A DNA stretch of 64,000 nt from Elysia chlorotica (lineage: Eukaryota > Mollusca > Gastropoda > Plakobranchidae). Below are positions 20,598 through 38,300 of this stretch, piece by piece. The stretch covers positions 1,339,658 through 1,403,657 of the forward strand of contig RQTK01000004.1 of NCBI GenBank assembly GCA_003991915.1, read 5' to 3'. The translations under genes and the position numbers were made by a program. Positions within the stretch are counted from its first letter, which is position 1. Each line of letters opens with the position of its first letter. Below the pieces are notes generated by a model that had not been told where the DNA came from, ran no database searches, and was given only the letters and a program-made list of their open reading frames with translations.

Positions 20598-23296
20598 GGG
20601 GAAGCAAAAGAGAGAGTGCTACGTACTGTCACTGCCTAGAATGTTAGACAGCTCAAATGAAATGACAACTAGTTGACCAAAAAGTGCCCCTGTCCTATTC
20701 ACAGCTAACCATTTTTTGATTGGTTTTGTTACCATTTATATAGTATTATGCTCGTATTGATGTTAAGTCAATACATGTTTTCATTATGCAATCTATCACA
20801 GCTGTAAACTGCATGAGTTCAAAACTTACAGATTTCCACGGTGTTAAAATGATTTTCTTTTCTAGGAAAAACGTACATATTTCTAGAAATGAATATCACT
20901 ATTTAATACCTTATCTAATAATTGTCTTTTGATTGTGTTAAAGTATTACCATTAAGAAAGAAGCAGCTGTTAGGGAACTTTTATTGAATGTATTCCTATG
21001 CAGCAGATTACACAAAATTAAATTTTTTATCTGTATCTATTCTATATGTAAAGCTTAAATTTTTATTAATAAAAGGAACAACCCAAAAGGACATTGTTTT
21101 TCCTACACCTATCTCTTTTTCTTGAGTGTGCAGTACACCTTGGTGTTGGAAAATGTTTCTCAGTACTTTGTGTACCAAAGATTATTTGCCTGTACTTCTT
21201 TGATAGAAAATATCATAAGAAATATTTACAGTCAAACACAATAAATATTAGGTCCAGATAGTCCATGTTAAATTTATGACTAGTCATTGAGACTAAAACC
21301 CAGTACAACGTACTTTTATAAAAACATTGTCCTGATTGAAATGTTTTAGTCAATAACATTTACATATATTTACTTGACCTATTGTAATTGATATTCATCT
21401 ATATTATGTATGTTTATAGTAAACTCTGTTTGATGCAAATATATTGTTAATATTTTATAAACGAATCTTCTGTTTTATCATGATTACAAATGGTTCCTAT
21501 TAGTTATGTATGAGGCTCAACTGAAGAGCGGATTACAATAAATATAAGATTATTTTTTTATATATATATTGTAAATTTCCTATTTATTCTATATCGACTG
21601 TAATGTACCATTTTCCTTGTTATGGTAACTATTTTTATACAATTGAAATGTAATGTTTTTGCAAGTAAAACTGAAATACATCAATGTTAATTTGTGTTTT
21701 CTTTCTTGTGTATGTGTGAGTGTGTGTGTATGTGTGTAAAACACAAGCCATATCAGAACCAGGCTATGGATTAACGTTTCTTGTTGTTTTGTTTTTTTTA
21801 ATCAATATTTCAAATCATAATATGATAAGATTTGCATCTGCAAGTAAAAGAACTTTCAGTGCTTATTACTGAAAGACAAATTTAGTTTCTTATTTGATGT
21901 AACAAAAATTACAATGCTTATTACTGAAAGACAAATTTAGTTTCTTATTTGATGTAACAAAAATTACAATGGCAAATTCAAACAATAAACATGCACAATA
22001 TTATAAAGAAAATTTCAAATGAAACAATCTGATGGATCAAGTCATAAAAGTACAAAAAGTGAAAACATAGGTGAAGAGCATGAAAACAAGTGAGTGGCAT
22101 ATCAAGAGAGAATATAAAATAGGTCGAGATTGGAGAGCCAAGCCGGGACATTTTTAGCACCAATCCTACATCCCTAATTTTATGTCTTCAGGCTCCAGCC
22201 AAGTCTAACCTGTGAGCACCAAAGACAAATGATTGGATCATATCTGCTTGGCTAAGTTTGATCGAGCATTAGTCATTGTGACATCATTCTATCTAGTAGG
22301 GCCTTAGCTGATGCCAAGGTAGCAACAACTCCGCTTCGGCGCGTTTAAGTAGAGAAAAAGAGGAGCCACGAATGAGTTCAGTTATCAAGAGACTAATTTT
22401 GATACCTCTAGGGTCAAGTTGCATGCCTTGGTGAGGTCACTGGCAAAGCCATGACTAAACCCCATCCTATAAATAAAAAAACTTGGAATTATGAGGAGTG
22501 TTGAGTATAGTTATCACAGTCAGCACATGTATATGTGTTCCAAGCTCAGTTCAGTGGTGTTATCTCAACCAGCACCATTTTTTTTCTCCACAAGCTCTTT
22601 AGCTGAGAGAAGCGTTTTTTGCTTTTGAACTACAGGGGCTCAAAGTCGATACCTGAAGCTAAGCGTTGACTAAGCATCCATGTTACTGTACTAGTAGAGT
22701 CAATACTTTTGTTGAGTCATGCCCGGCCTTATAAAACATGAAGTAAAACATAAAAAGTTGCTTTCCATTCAGTGCAAATAAGTAATATGCTACCCATATC
22801 ACATTAGAAGAAGTTAAAGCTAAAAGCATGTACCTGATATTCTAAGGTATTAAAATCATTGGCCATATTAAAAAGTGAAGCATTGGAAAATATAGCTTTC
22901 CATTCAGTGCAAATGAGTAATATGCGGACCATATCATATTAAAAGATCTTAATTTATAATACAGAATAATGCTCTTCTTAGAATGGTAAGAAGAACTTAC
23001 TTTTACATGGCTTTTTCTCAAATTCATATTTCTGTCATAAGGGCTGTTTATCGGATGAGTTTCTCCTAGCTTAAAACTTGAAGTTATCAAATTATGTGTG
23101 TTTCTCCAATATCACTGGCTCTGCTAAGTTCAATTAATATTAAGTAGCGATGTGCGTACCAAGCAATCTGAACCAAAAGCTACACCCTGAAAGCATATTT
23201 TATAACTTGGGTATATCAGTTAAAACAACTGTTTAAACAGAGTTTACTTTTCCCTGATGTCCCTTTTTTTCACTATGAGCAGAAATGTATCTTTTG
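20596..23296. other. Convergent intergenic region / 3' UTRs
   Basis: The region lies between the protease stop (plus strand) and the METTL25B stop (minus strand). It is AT-rich and contains potential polyadenylation hexamers (AATAAA near 21068 and 21539). It also contains a perfect 55-bp tandem duplication (21861-21970) and a diverged direct repeat (about 22757-22810 and 22893-22945). No supportable exon was found. Confidence 0.55.
21861..21970. repeat. Perfect 55-bp tandem duplication
   Basis: Two identical adjacent 55-bp units (21861-21915 and 21916-21970), each beginning GCTTATTACTGAAAGACAAA and ending AAAATTACAAT. Perfect identity implies a recent event. Confidence 0.95.
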
Positions 23297-29580
<6,284 letters not shown>

Positions 29581-30129
29581 CTGAAATAAAACTTGTTTTA
29601 ACATTACAAACACATGTTCAAAGTACAATATAGGACTACTACTAAGTTGAATAACACAATATAGTATTTATAAAGCCGTGGATTTTTCAAAAATTAATTA
29701 TATATGGCAATTTTTATCCTCTACATGTTAAATACTACTTTTTCCTATAGATTTTTACACTGTACAGTAAACAAACAAAACAAAATAAGCATTTTTCAAA
29801 AATAAATATATGTTTAACATTTTCTGTGAAGGTTATTTTTCTTAAATATGGACCACTGAAGTCAGACAGATAGTGTTGCAAGATGGGTATCCATAAAGTT
29901 TTTTTTATATTTATTCGGGACAAAATTACATAAACCGTAATGCGTGTAAACAGACAACCCCCCCCCCCACACACACACACACATAAAAGACACACTGGTG
30001 TTAAGTTAACTTAGCACTGGCCACATTGTATGCTGATCTCCCTCTGTTTGGTTGGTGTTGGTACATATTGAGTAGGACTATAATTTTCTTACTATTGCAG
30101 TCAATGCTGGGTGCTTTGTTTTACTGTGT

Positions 30130-30131
30130 TT

Positions 30132-30177
<46 letters not shown>

Positions 30178-30185
30178 ACTCTCTC
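30130..30185. repeat. CT microsatellite
   Basis: A (CT)n array with minor interruptions near its end, in the spacer upstream of METTL25B exon 2. Confidence 0.95.
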
Positions 30186-30774
30186 AGAATTTCAAGTTCA
30201 TGCATACCGATACGTAAGCATCAATTATCCATCGATATGACGTTATGATGGAAACAATCCTTTTAAGTCGTTCATGCTGGAAGGATTTTGAGGTGGCATC
30301 GCATTTGGTATAGTACGCCATGGAGGGGTCTTTTCAAAGTTGGCTGAATCAAGATAAAAATTCGTCCAACAATAAATTTTGAAAAAGATCTCTTGATGGA
30401 CCTGTTAGACAAATGAGAATGTATGTCGCTGCAAGTGATCTAGATCTAGATCTGGTGTAGTGTTGATCTAAGTAACGTTGGGTGAAGAAAACAAAAATCA
30501 GAAAGTGAAAGCGAAAATGGAAACAATCGGAATTTCCCATTTTCCAACTTTCGATATTCTTAAATCGTTACCACATTACTTCGTCTTACATTATTTCAAT
30601 GAAATAAGTTGCGACATGGAGAGGAAAATACAATTATTTATTAATTTTATTTACCAGTTACTGAATTGGAAGCTGGTTTATAAGCGATAGAGATTACTCC
30701 AAGACAACGCAAACATTTATTATGTATTACATGTACACGTTTTATTGTTTAGACAGTCATAATATTCCCGCCCT

Positions 30775-30890
30775 GCCTCGTGTGTGGCAGCGCATAAAAA
30801 TAATTGTCAGACGTCAGCCGTGGAGCCTATCCACAATATAGACTGTATAGAGCTGACGGTGGACGTTAAACCAGCTCAACTCGACTCCGT
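30775..30890 (+). repeat. SINE-like 3' fragment
   Basis: AATTGTCAGACGTCAGCCGT, ACAATATAGACTGTATAGAG and GGTGGACGTTAAACCAGCTC match, in order, the tail of the element at 8522-8790 and the end of the one at 16228. The tRNA-like head was not found, so the copy is 5'-truncated. Confidence 0.6.
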
Positions 30891-31186
30891 CTTACTATAA
30901 AATAGGACGGAGGCAGAGATTTAATGTCTTCCTACTCTTTACAAAGCATAATAGTTTTTCTTCCCTTGTAAAAGGGTTTTTAAAATGGGGTTTCCTCCAT
31001 CTTGTGATATATATAGGCCTATATAATTTTTTTTTATTTTTTTTTGCTTTTCACTTAAAGGGTCAAAACTATCGAGCAGCGTTCGACTGTAAAGTTCTGA
31101 TCACGCAAGATTATAATTACATGTGTGGGCCTATGTTACAAACGTAATTGCAGTAATTATTACATAAATTGTGTATTACCATTTCA

Positions 31187-31213
31187 GAGAGGGAGAGAGA
31201 GACTGGGTGAGAG

Positions 31214-31254
<41 letters not shown>

Positions 31255-31335
31255 CAGACTGGGTGAGAGGCTGAGAGAGAGAGGGAGAGAGAGAGAGAGA
31301 GCGAGAGAGACAGACTGGGTGAGAGGCTGAGAGAA
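31187..31335. repeat. Imperfect higher-order GA repeat
   Basis: Three tandem copies of a roughly 60-bp unit. Each contains CTGGGTGAGAGGCTGAGAGA followed by GA dinucleotides and GAGACAGA. It is a minisatellite built from a GA microsatellite. Confidence 0.85.
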
Positions 31336-32279
31336 GTGCAGCAGCTTTTGTCCCTCCTTGTGATCATACTGGGCCTTCATGGGGCAACTGAAATATCTTG
31401 ACTTTGCAGACGACAGCAGCTTGTCTCCCGTATCAACAGGATGATCAAGAGACGCTACACGTATGTCGTGTGACAGAAGAAGCCAATGTAACACGCCACT
31501 CTGACTCATCCGCATGCGCAACTCGAAGTCTGTCGGCCGCCAAACAGACTCTAGAGTGTTTTTGGAGGTCGCCAGAATTGCGCTGGCCGGTGGATCGTAT
31601 TAGCGTGTTACTGGTCCGATACGCTTTCAACACCCTTAAACCCAATCTAGAGGTCTACAGCAATATTGGTTCGAAACAAGATCCGGATCTTTTATACCAA
31701 TCCGAGTCTTTACACCGCGCACTGGTTCTGGTCGTGGGTGTTAGTGTTCCGTTTGGGACAACACCTTTGAGATTCCTTTTGCTTTCCAACCTGAGACGAA
31801 GCAGCCTTGGCGGCAAAGCACCGATGCGGAGATAAAAAGCGCCAGAAATTCATGAGCCGGGCTGAAGAGGATCAGCCATAACCGAGTCCGACGGAGATGA
31901 GTGCAAGACTATATTCCACAAAGAATCAAGACACTTAACTTGCCTTTCATCAGTCATGATTCGTATATGTACTTGCTTTGGCTTTTACCGCTTTTTCTTA
32001 TGTGCTGTGTTGTAAAAATATATAGACATGCGTGCCGTGCGATGTCTCAGTGTTGGTCAGATTAATCTCCAATATTATTTTTTCTTTTCACCATTTCTAC
32101 CCCAAATAGTTGTTGATGTCCACTCCTGTTCCAAAGTTCGTCGTTGGTTATCATGTTCGTCCATGCTATGTCAAAGATTTTACGTAAACATCTTTTCAGC
32201 AGTCCATTATTTTGTTACTGCTTGTTTTTTTCTTCTTTTGTCGGGATTTCACAGCGCATATCTTAGGTCCTCCTCAGTT

Positions 32280-32710
32280 TGAGTTATGTAAGGTGCATTA
32301 CCTGGAATCAGCCAATTAAGAAATTCCTCGAAATGCTGGGATAATCTTCTTCTCTTTTCACTGTGTTTCCGTCATTGTCCAGTATAATTATGCTGAATCG
32401 CATGCCCCCGCTTGCCCAAGAGCCGTCGAGAAATACTGTTATTTCATCTGTTTGAAATCATCTTCTAAATCTGATCCTCCGCAGTAGTTCCTTTTGTCAT
32501 TTCTTGCATTTCGTTGCACCGCGCTATCTTTGTTGTGCTGTATCCCTGTCGGCTTTGGATAGCAAGACGTTGTTCATTAAAGATTTCAGTATCCTTCACC
32601 ATGTTTTTTTGGGCGATTGGCTTGGCCAACGTAGAATTTCCTTGCATGCGCTTATTCAAAATAATAATGTTCCTCATTGTATTCCAAAGTTCGCCAATGC
32701 CAGGTTAATT
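32280..32710 (-). pseudogene. Possible degraded retroelement fragment
   Basis: The minus strand reads a protein-like stretch, VFLDGSWASGGMRFSIIILD, at about 32340-32435. It superficially resembles the first strand of RNase H domains (a DGS motif followed by hydrophobic strands). Neighbouring frames read LSQHFEEFLNWLIPGN and FNEQRLAIQSRQGYSTTKIA with shifts between them. There is no intact domain. The call is tentative and rests on local pattern only. Confidence 0.25.
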
Positions 32711-32723
32711 CTCTTCTGACATG

Positions 32724-32812
<89 letters not shown>

Positions 32813-33216
32813 NNNNNNNNNNNNNNNNNNNNNNNNNNNNNNNNNNNNNNNNNNNNNNNNNNNNNNNNNNNNNNNNNNNNNNNNNNNNNNNNNNNNNNNN
32901 NNNNNNNNNNNNNNNNNNNNNNNNNNNNNNNNNNNNNNNNNNNNNNNNNNNNNNNNNNNNNNNNNNNNNNNNNNNNNNNNNNNNNNNNNNNNNNNNNNNN
33001 NNNNNNNNNNNNNNNNNNNNNNNNNNNNNNNNNNNNNNNNNNNNNNNNNNNNNNNNNNNNNNNNNNNNNNNNNNNNNNNNNNNNNNNNNNNNNNNNNNNN
33101 NNNNNNNNNNNNNNNNNNNNNNNNNNNNNNNNNNNNNNNNNNNNNNNNNNNNNNNNNNNNNNNNNNNNNNNNNNNNNNNNNNNNNNNNNNNNNNNNNNNN
33201 NNNNNCAACAACAACG

Positions 33217-33276
<60 letters not shown>

Positions 33277-33278
33277 GA
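32724..33278. repeat. TTA array, 393-bp N gap, CAA array
   Basis: (TTA)n occupies 32727-32812, N 32813-33205 and (CAA)n 33206-33276. The two sides of the gap carry different trinucleotides. The missing sequence is therefore a compound microsatellite or includes unrelated sequence. The gap is about 300 bp upstream of the DOCK start codon. Confidence 0.96.
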
Positions 33279-33584
33279 AGAAAAAGAGACAAACAACCAA
33301 ACAACAACAACCAACAAGGCCAAACTAAAAACAAACTCAGTAGGCATATCCTATGAGTATTCATGAGTCCTTTCCCGTTCCAAAAACCGTTGTAGTTATG
33401 CCCCTTCCAGGAACTGTTCAAGGGCTTCCTTGTTGCTACAACTTCATGAAATTATCAAAGCAGACTGTTCTGAACCATACAAAAAAAGAAAGAAAACATT
33501 AACGTTTGCGAACATGTTTCTAAATTATTTCGCACATATTTGAGTAAGGATTATTTGCATTGATGTCATTATTTGTAGTACACA

Positions 33585-35379
33585 ATGATTTGGAAGAAAA
33601 CTGACAGTCGAACAAAACTCGGAGTTGGTACGTAAAATTTAACACGGAAGTGTACACATAGAAAATCTAGGAGATCTAGATTCTAGATCTAAATCTACAT
33701 CTAGATTTCTACAGATCTAGAATCTACTAGAGATCTAGAATCTAAATCTAGATCTAGAAAGGTTAAACGCACTAAAAGGCCAACCCCAAGTCACTAAGAT
33801 AATGACTGATTTTAAAATGTTAAACAAGCTTACAATTCTATATTTATAATTCTCAATTTTTAATAGGAATCTAGATGATCTATATATATTTCTATAGATC
33901 TAACATTTTCAAGAAGTGAATGCTGGAGCCAGGAACATTGAGAGAGGTCTCTAAGTGCCACCTCATAAGCACATTGCATGCTCATTTACATCTGGGCACA
34001 GTTATTTTATCCCATGACATTTACTGATTTAGTTTTGACGCAAAAACCTGATTTTTAGAGCCCATATTACCAGGATCAAAATATTGAATATGAGTGCCAG
34101 TCAGGCTCTAATGTTAGGGCTTTGTGTGTTTTATTATCTGAGTTGATTTTATTACAAGATATTGAAAGTTTTATTTGTCAAGATTTACACTAAAAACTAC
34201 CTATAGATTGTAATAATTATCTGCTTGTTTTTTACAGTCTGTTTATAGAACTGCTTGTTTTTTACAGTCCATTTTATATGGTCTATTGCAAATGCCACTG
34301 GAATAATTTTATATAAAAAAAAAAACAATACTCAAGCAATATCAAAGAAATCCGACAAACTAGAAAGCTTATATTTCAAAACAGCACCAGGATCCCAAAA
34401 TGCTTTAAAATATTTGCGAAAGATAACGATTAGTGAACTTTTTTTTTTTTTTTTTTTTAATTAAGTTAGCTTTCTGTAATTGTAAATGGCTGCTCTTTGC
34501 CCACTGATAGGTCCTACATCATTACATGTTTACAAACAATTAGTTATAAATACATTTAAGCCTCAATTTGTAGCATTTAAGACCCATGAACAAGGCTCAA
34601 AGCATCCATACAGTGTTCTTTGATTTGTCATAAAGGTGGGCTTTTTAAGGGATAGCAAATCGAATATATCACCCTACTTCCATTGCATTATTTTGAATTT
34701 TATTTTAAACAATTCACCAAAGATAGTTTTGCCTCTTCATATTGTATTTTTTAAACTCTTTTTTAGTTGGCAGCACAACCATTTTATACAAGTCAAATGT
34801 CGTAATTTGATACTGTGTGCACATTTCTCTAGGCATCCCCAACTACTGTTTTCACTCATGTGTTGTCTGTTTCAGCAATTTACAACTTCAATCAAAAAGG
34901 AGAACACAGAATTTCACTTGATATTGGCGACACAGTGCACATCTTAGAGGAAACAGATGGTAAAAGTTTGTAGTGTATTTCATTAGCAATATACTTGAAT
35001 CAATTGTAATTTTACTAATAGTTTTAATGTACAAGAAATTCATATTTGATTACAAATTAATTTAAAAAAAAATATATATATACTTTTTTTTATGGTACCC
35101 ATACTTAAGCCACAATGGTATTTGGAAAAAAAAGTTATAGTTCTAAGATATTCTATTTAATTGTGTGTGGAGAATTTGATTCAGTTCTTTAGCAATGCCT
35201 CCTAATTTTTCGTTGATTATTTACATCTGAAAATAAGTGTCACATGATATTTATTCCTGTTTGTGTCTGGAATATTTTTCAGAATGGTTCCGGGGCTTTG
35301 CCATCAAAGATAAAACCAAAAAGGGTATTTTCCCAAGAAATTACATCTCCATAAAGGAAGCAACTGTATATGTGAATGG
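33585..35379 (+). CDS. DOCK exons 1-3: start and SH3 domain
   Basis: Exons 33585-33627, 34876-34959 and 35283-35379. Exon 1 is 43 bp ([14 protein letters not shown] plus one base) and uses donor GTACGT. Exon 2 gives [19 protein letters not shown]. Exon 3 gives [20 protein letters not shown]. This is the SH3 fold used by DOCK-A proteins for ELMO binding and autoinhibition. Before exon 2, at about 34220-34270, CTGCTTGTTTTTTACAGTC occurs twice and makes two decoy acceptor-like sites. Confidence 0.9.
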
Positions 35380-38300
35380 GTAAGCACAGTTCAATAAACG
35401 GCTTTGAAAATACAAGGGAACTAACAATATTTCATGAAATGGTTTCATGTAACTTAACTTCTCAATGTTTTCAAGGAAATAAATCAATTTGTGCAGTCAT
35501 TTTATTGAAATGCATTCTGGAAAATGTTGTTATAAAAGCATTCTATTAAATACTGTGTTCTCAGAATTTTTTTCAATTACACTTCACAGACCTCATGAAA
35601 CGGTTAGCAGCAAAGAACACCCTTTGGTCATTGAACTGACAAACGTGTTGAGGGAATGGCATGCAATATGGAGGCATATGTTTGCGGTAAATGGACAATT
35701 TATTCATATTTTGTAAATGATTTTTATCAACAATGAGTAAAAATCATTGAAACCTAAATGAGGCGGGAAATATTTTTGGTATACATGTTTTAATTCTGAA
35801 GCCGAGGGGATACTCAAATCATAATATTTTTTTTTTAAAGTAAGTAGAAATTTAAAAAAAAATTCTGATCTAGCTATGTGGTCAGTTGTAGTCTTTTCTT
35901 GTAATGTCACAACATGCAGACTTATTTTCTAAATAGAAAAAAGGATCACAATGTGTATGATAATATTTAATCTATTCACATTTTCAATTGTATTCTGCAG
36001 GAGGGAACCTCCCAAATGCATGTCGTGCAAGACATGATCGAGGATCTTCTTGCATGGCGGAAAAAAATATTGGCAAAGATATTCACTGTGGTAAAAATTC
36101 TTGAAAAATCTGTCTCTGTTAAAATTTTTACTAGAACTGTAAAAGTTAAATATTTTTAAAGCTATTTTTATTGATCATCTGGGAATCTATTTCATGAATA
36201 AATGTATGTCAAACTGTAAACAGTCATTATTTTTTTCATTATCGAACTAAAGCAAACGTGGTTTGTATTCTGTTTTACTGTATACTCCTTACTCATGATA
36301 TGAGAAGGATAAAACAGTGCTGGAAAAAATTAAGAAATTAAAAAAAAAGAATGTAAAAATCTGTTAGTCTTCTAAATTTTTGCTTATTTGTTCTCCTGTA
36401 GCTTTCACTCCATGATATGCCTCCCGAGACCAATGTTGGTGGAATACGATTAATATATATTTACTCCATAACAGGATGAGCTTAAGCAATCCCAACAGAA
36501 GGTGACAGCTCTAATAGACAAAGGAAATGCTTTACTCAAGCTGGATTTGGTCGTGCGAGATGGGGAAGGCAATGTTTTAAATCCAGAGAAGAGCAGTATC
36601 ATTGAGATCTACAAACAGGTATACATGTTTTTGATGTTTAGCGTACAGCCCATATATCTGTAGGTAAAAAATGTTTATCTTTCAGTGCTTATTAATGTTT
36701 TTTAAGAAGTGTATTATATAACGTGCAGCTTTTAGAAATGAAAGCAGTAAATTGGTTTATGCAATAAGAAATTTTGAGAGAAATTTATACATTTCTAAGG
36801 ATTTATCTGACTAATTTCATATTTGATTGATTAAAACTAACAATGCTGATACTTTACTTTTTTTTCAGCATGTTGAGGCAGCAGAAAGAATACATAGAGA
36901 AACGGTATGTTTTTTAAAGTTTTTTTGTGTGTGAAGACCTTAAAGTTTCTACATTGTTGAAATTAAAATACCCTGTCATTTCAGAAATTATTGTTGAAAA
37001 CGCTATATTGAATTAAAATATAACAAGCATATGATCAGCCTTGATTTGTTAAAATGCCTTTAAACATTTTTTCCCATATACTCGTGTCTCTACATTTGAT
37101 CATAAAAATACTTATTTTATCACACACTCATATTTTAGCACAAACGTGATAGTGATATTGAAAGAAGACCCAACTGGCCCTCATCGTTCAACCTCTATGT
37201 GGTCCTGAGAAACGTGGTGTGCAAGATTGGAGAAGACTCGGACATAATGATGAATTTGTTTGATGCCAAAGAAGAGCGGTTCATCAGGTATTTAGAATAT
37301 TTTTCAGAACCAAATAATTAAGGCTAATACCCTCTTTGAAATGAATTAGTGATAAAAACAGTTTTGTTGTTGAATGTTATGAATTGAGTAAACCTTGTCT
37401 TTTTCTTAACAGTTCTCAAAAATATAAGTCTTTCCAATCAGAGCTAAAATATATCACAAAAAAACATACATGATCTTCATTGAATATTTTGAAAAAATAT
37501 CTTTTGTCTTTCTAAGAAATTTGTAAAAAATATGATGAACAAGAGGTAATTTTTTAACTGGGGCATCTGTCAGGGCTACCTGTTGAAAAGCTGTAAGTTC
37601 CTTTTTTTTTTACTTCTAAAACTTTGTCACTATGTTCCCTTACAGTGAAAACTACTTAGTCAAATGGGGCAAACAAGGTGTTCCCAAAGACATAGACATG
37701 CGGAACAACTTCAGAGTTGTGTTCACAGTAAGTACATCTTATTCCTCAACAGATACAAGTGTTTTGTAAAGCTACATATATACATTTGAGAATTAATGCA
37801 TGTTGAAAGAATCTGTTAATCGTTTGTATAAACACAATGAGATGTGTAATTTGCATGAGTTTAAATTTACAAGAAATTAGTGGTAATAAGAGATAAATGT
37901 CCTAGATGTGGTTCCTTATTTTGAGTCATTGATTCTTGTAATTACATTTTATACATATATGTATATTTAACAAAGGAAATGTAACTGGTTATGAATATTC
38001 TTTTCCACAGGACCTCGGAACAAAAGACAGAATCAGGGAGAAGGTTTATCTTGTGTTTCAAATAATAAGAATAGGTAACTTTAGTATCTTTTATTATTTT
38101 AAAGACCTGACTATAATATTGCAACATGCAAGATTTGCATTTTTCGTTTGAAGATGAAACATTAAATATCTAATATACAGATATGACATTTAGAAAGGCA
38201 TAACTATTAGCAGATATGAACATGTTGGAATACTAAGGTCTGGGTTACCTTTGTCATAGTGATACACCAAATGTAAAACACAAGTAAAAGCTATTTTTTT

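Larger units (their letters stand above)
29581..33584. other. Head-to-head spacer between METTL25B (-) and DOCK (+)
   Basis: About 4 kb that should hold the METTL25B first exon and the promoters of both genes. Contents seen: a CT microsatellite (30130-30176), a TCTAGATC motif (30436-30452), a SINE-like tail (30775-30890), GA-rich repeats (31187-31335), a GC-richer open stretch (31398-31835) without motifs, and possible retroelement relics (32280-32710). A compound repeat follows with a 393-base N gap (32813-33205). No exon could be assigned with confidence. Confidence 0.5.

Noticed and set aside
30478-30690. Plus-strand open frame ending IYQLLNWKLVYKR as a possible inverted METTL25B first exon
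   Set aside because: There is only loose resemblance to the family N-terminus, and no good donor lies in the right phase (only CTG|GTTTAT). It was attractive because of the inverted DOCK exon, but it is too weak to annotate.
31398-31835. 145-codon plus-strand open frame
   Set aside because: No recognisable domain, no splice context and partly repeat-flanked. It may be an old element; not supported as a gene.
32677-33366. Long open frames of more than 200 codons across the N run
   Set aside because: They exist only because the N bases are read through and the flanking trinucleotide repeats lack stops.
34636-34947. 103-codon open frame before DOCK exon 2
   Set aside because: It overlaps DOCK exon 2 in a different frame and has no conserved sequence. 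The true DOCK exon 1 is at 33585-33627.
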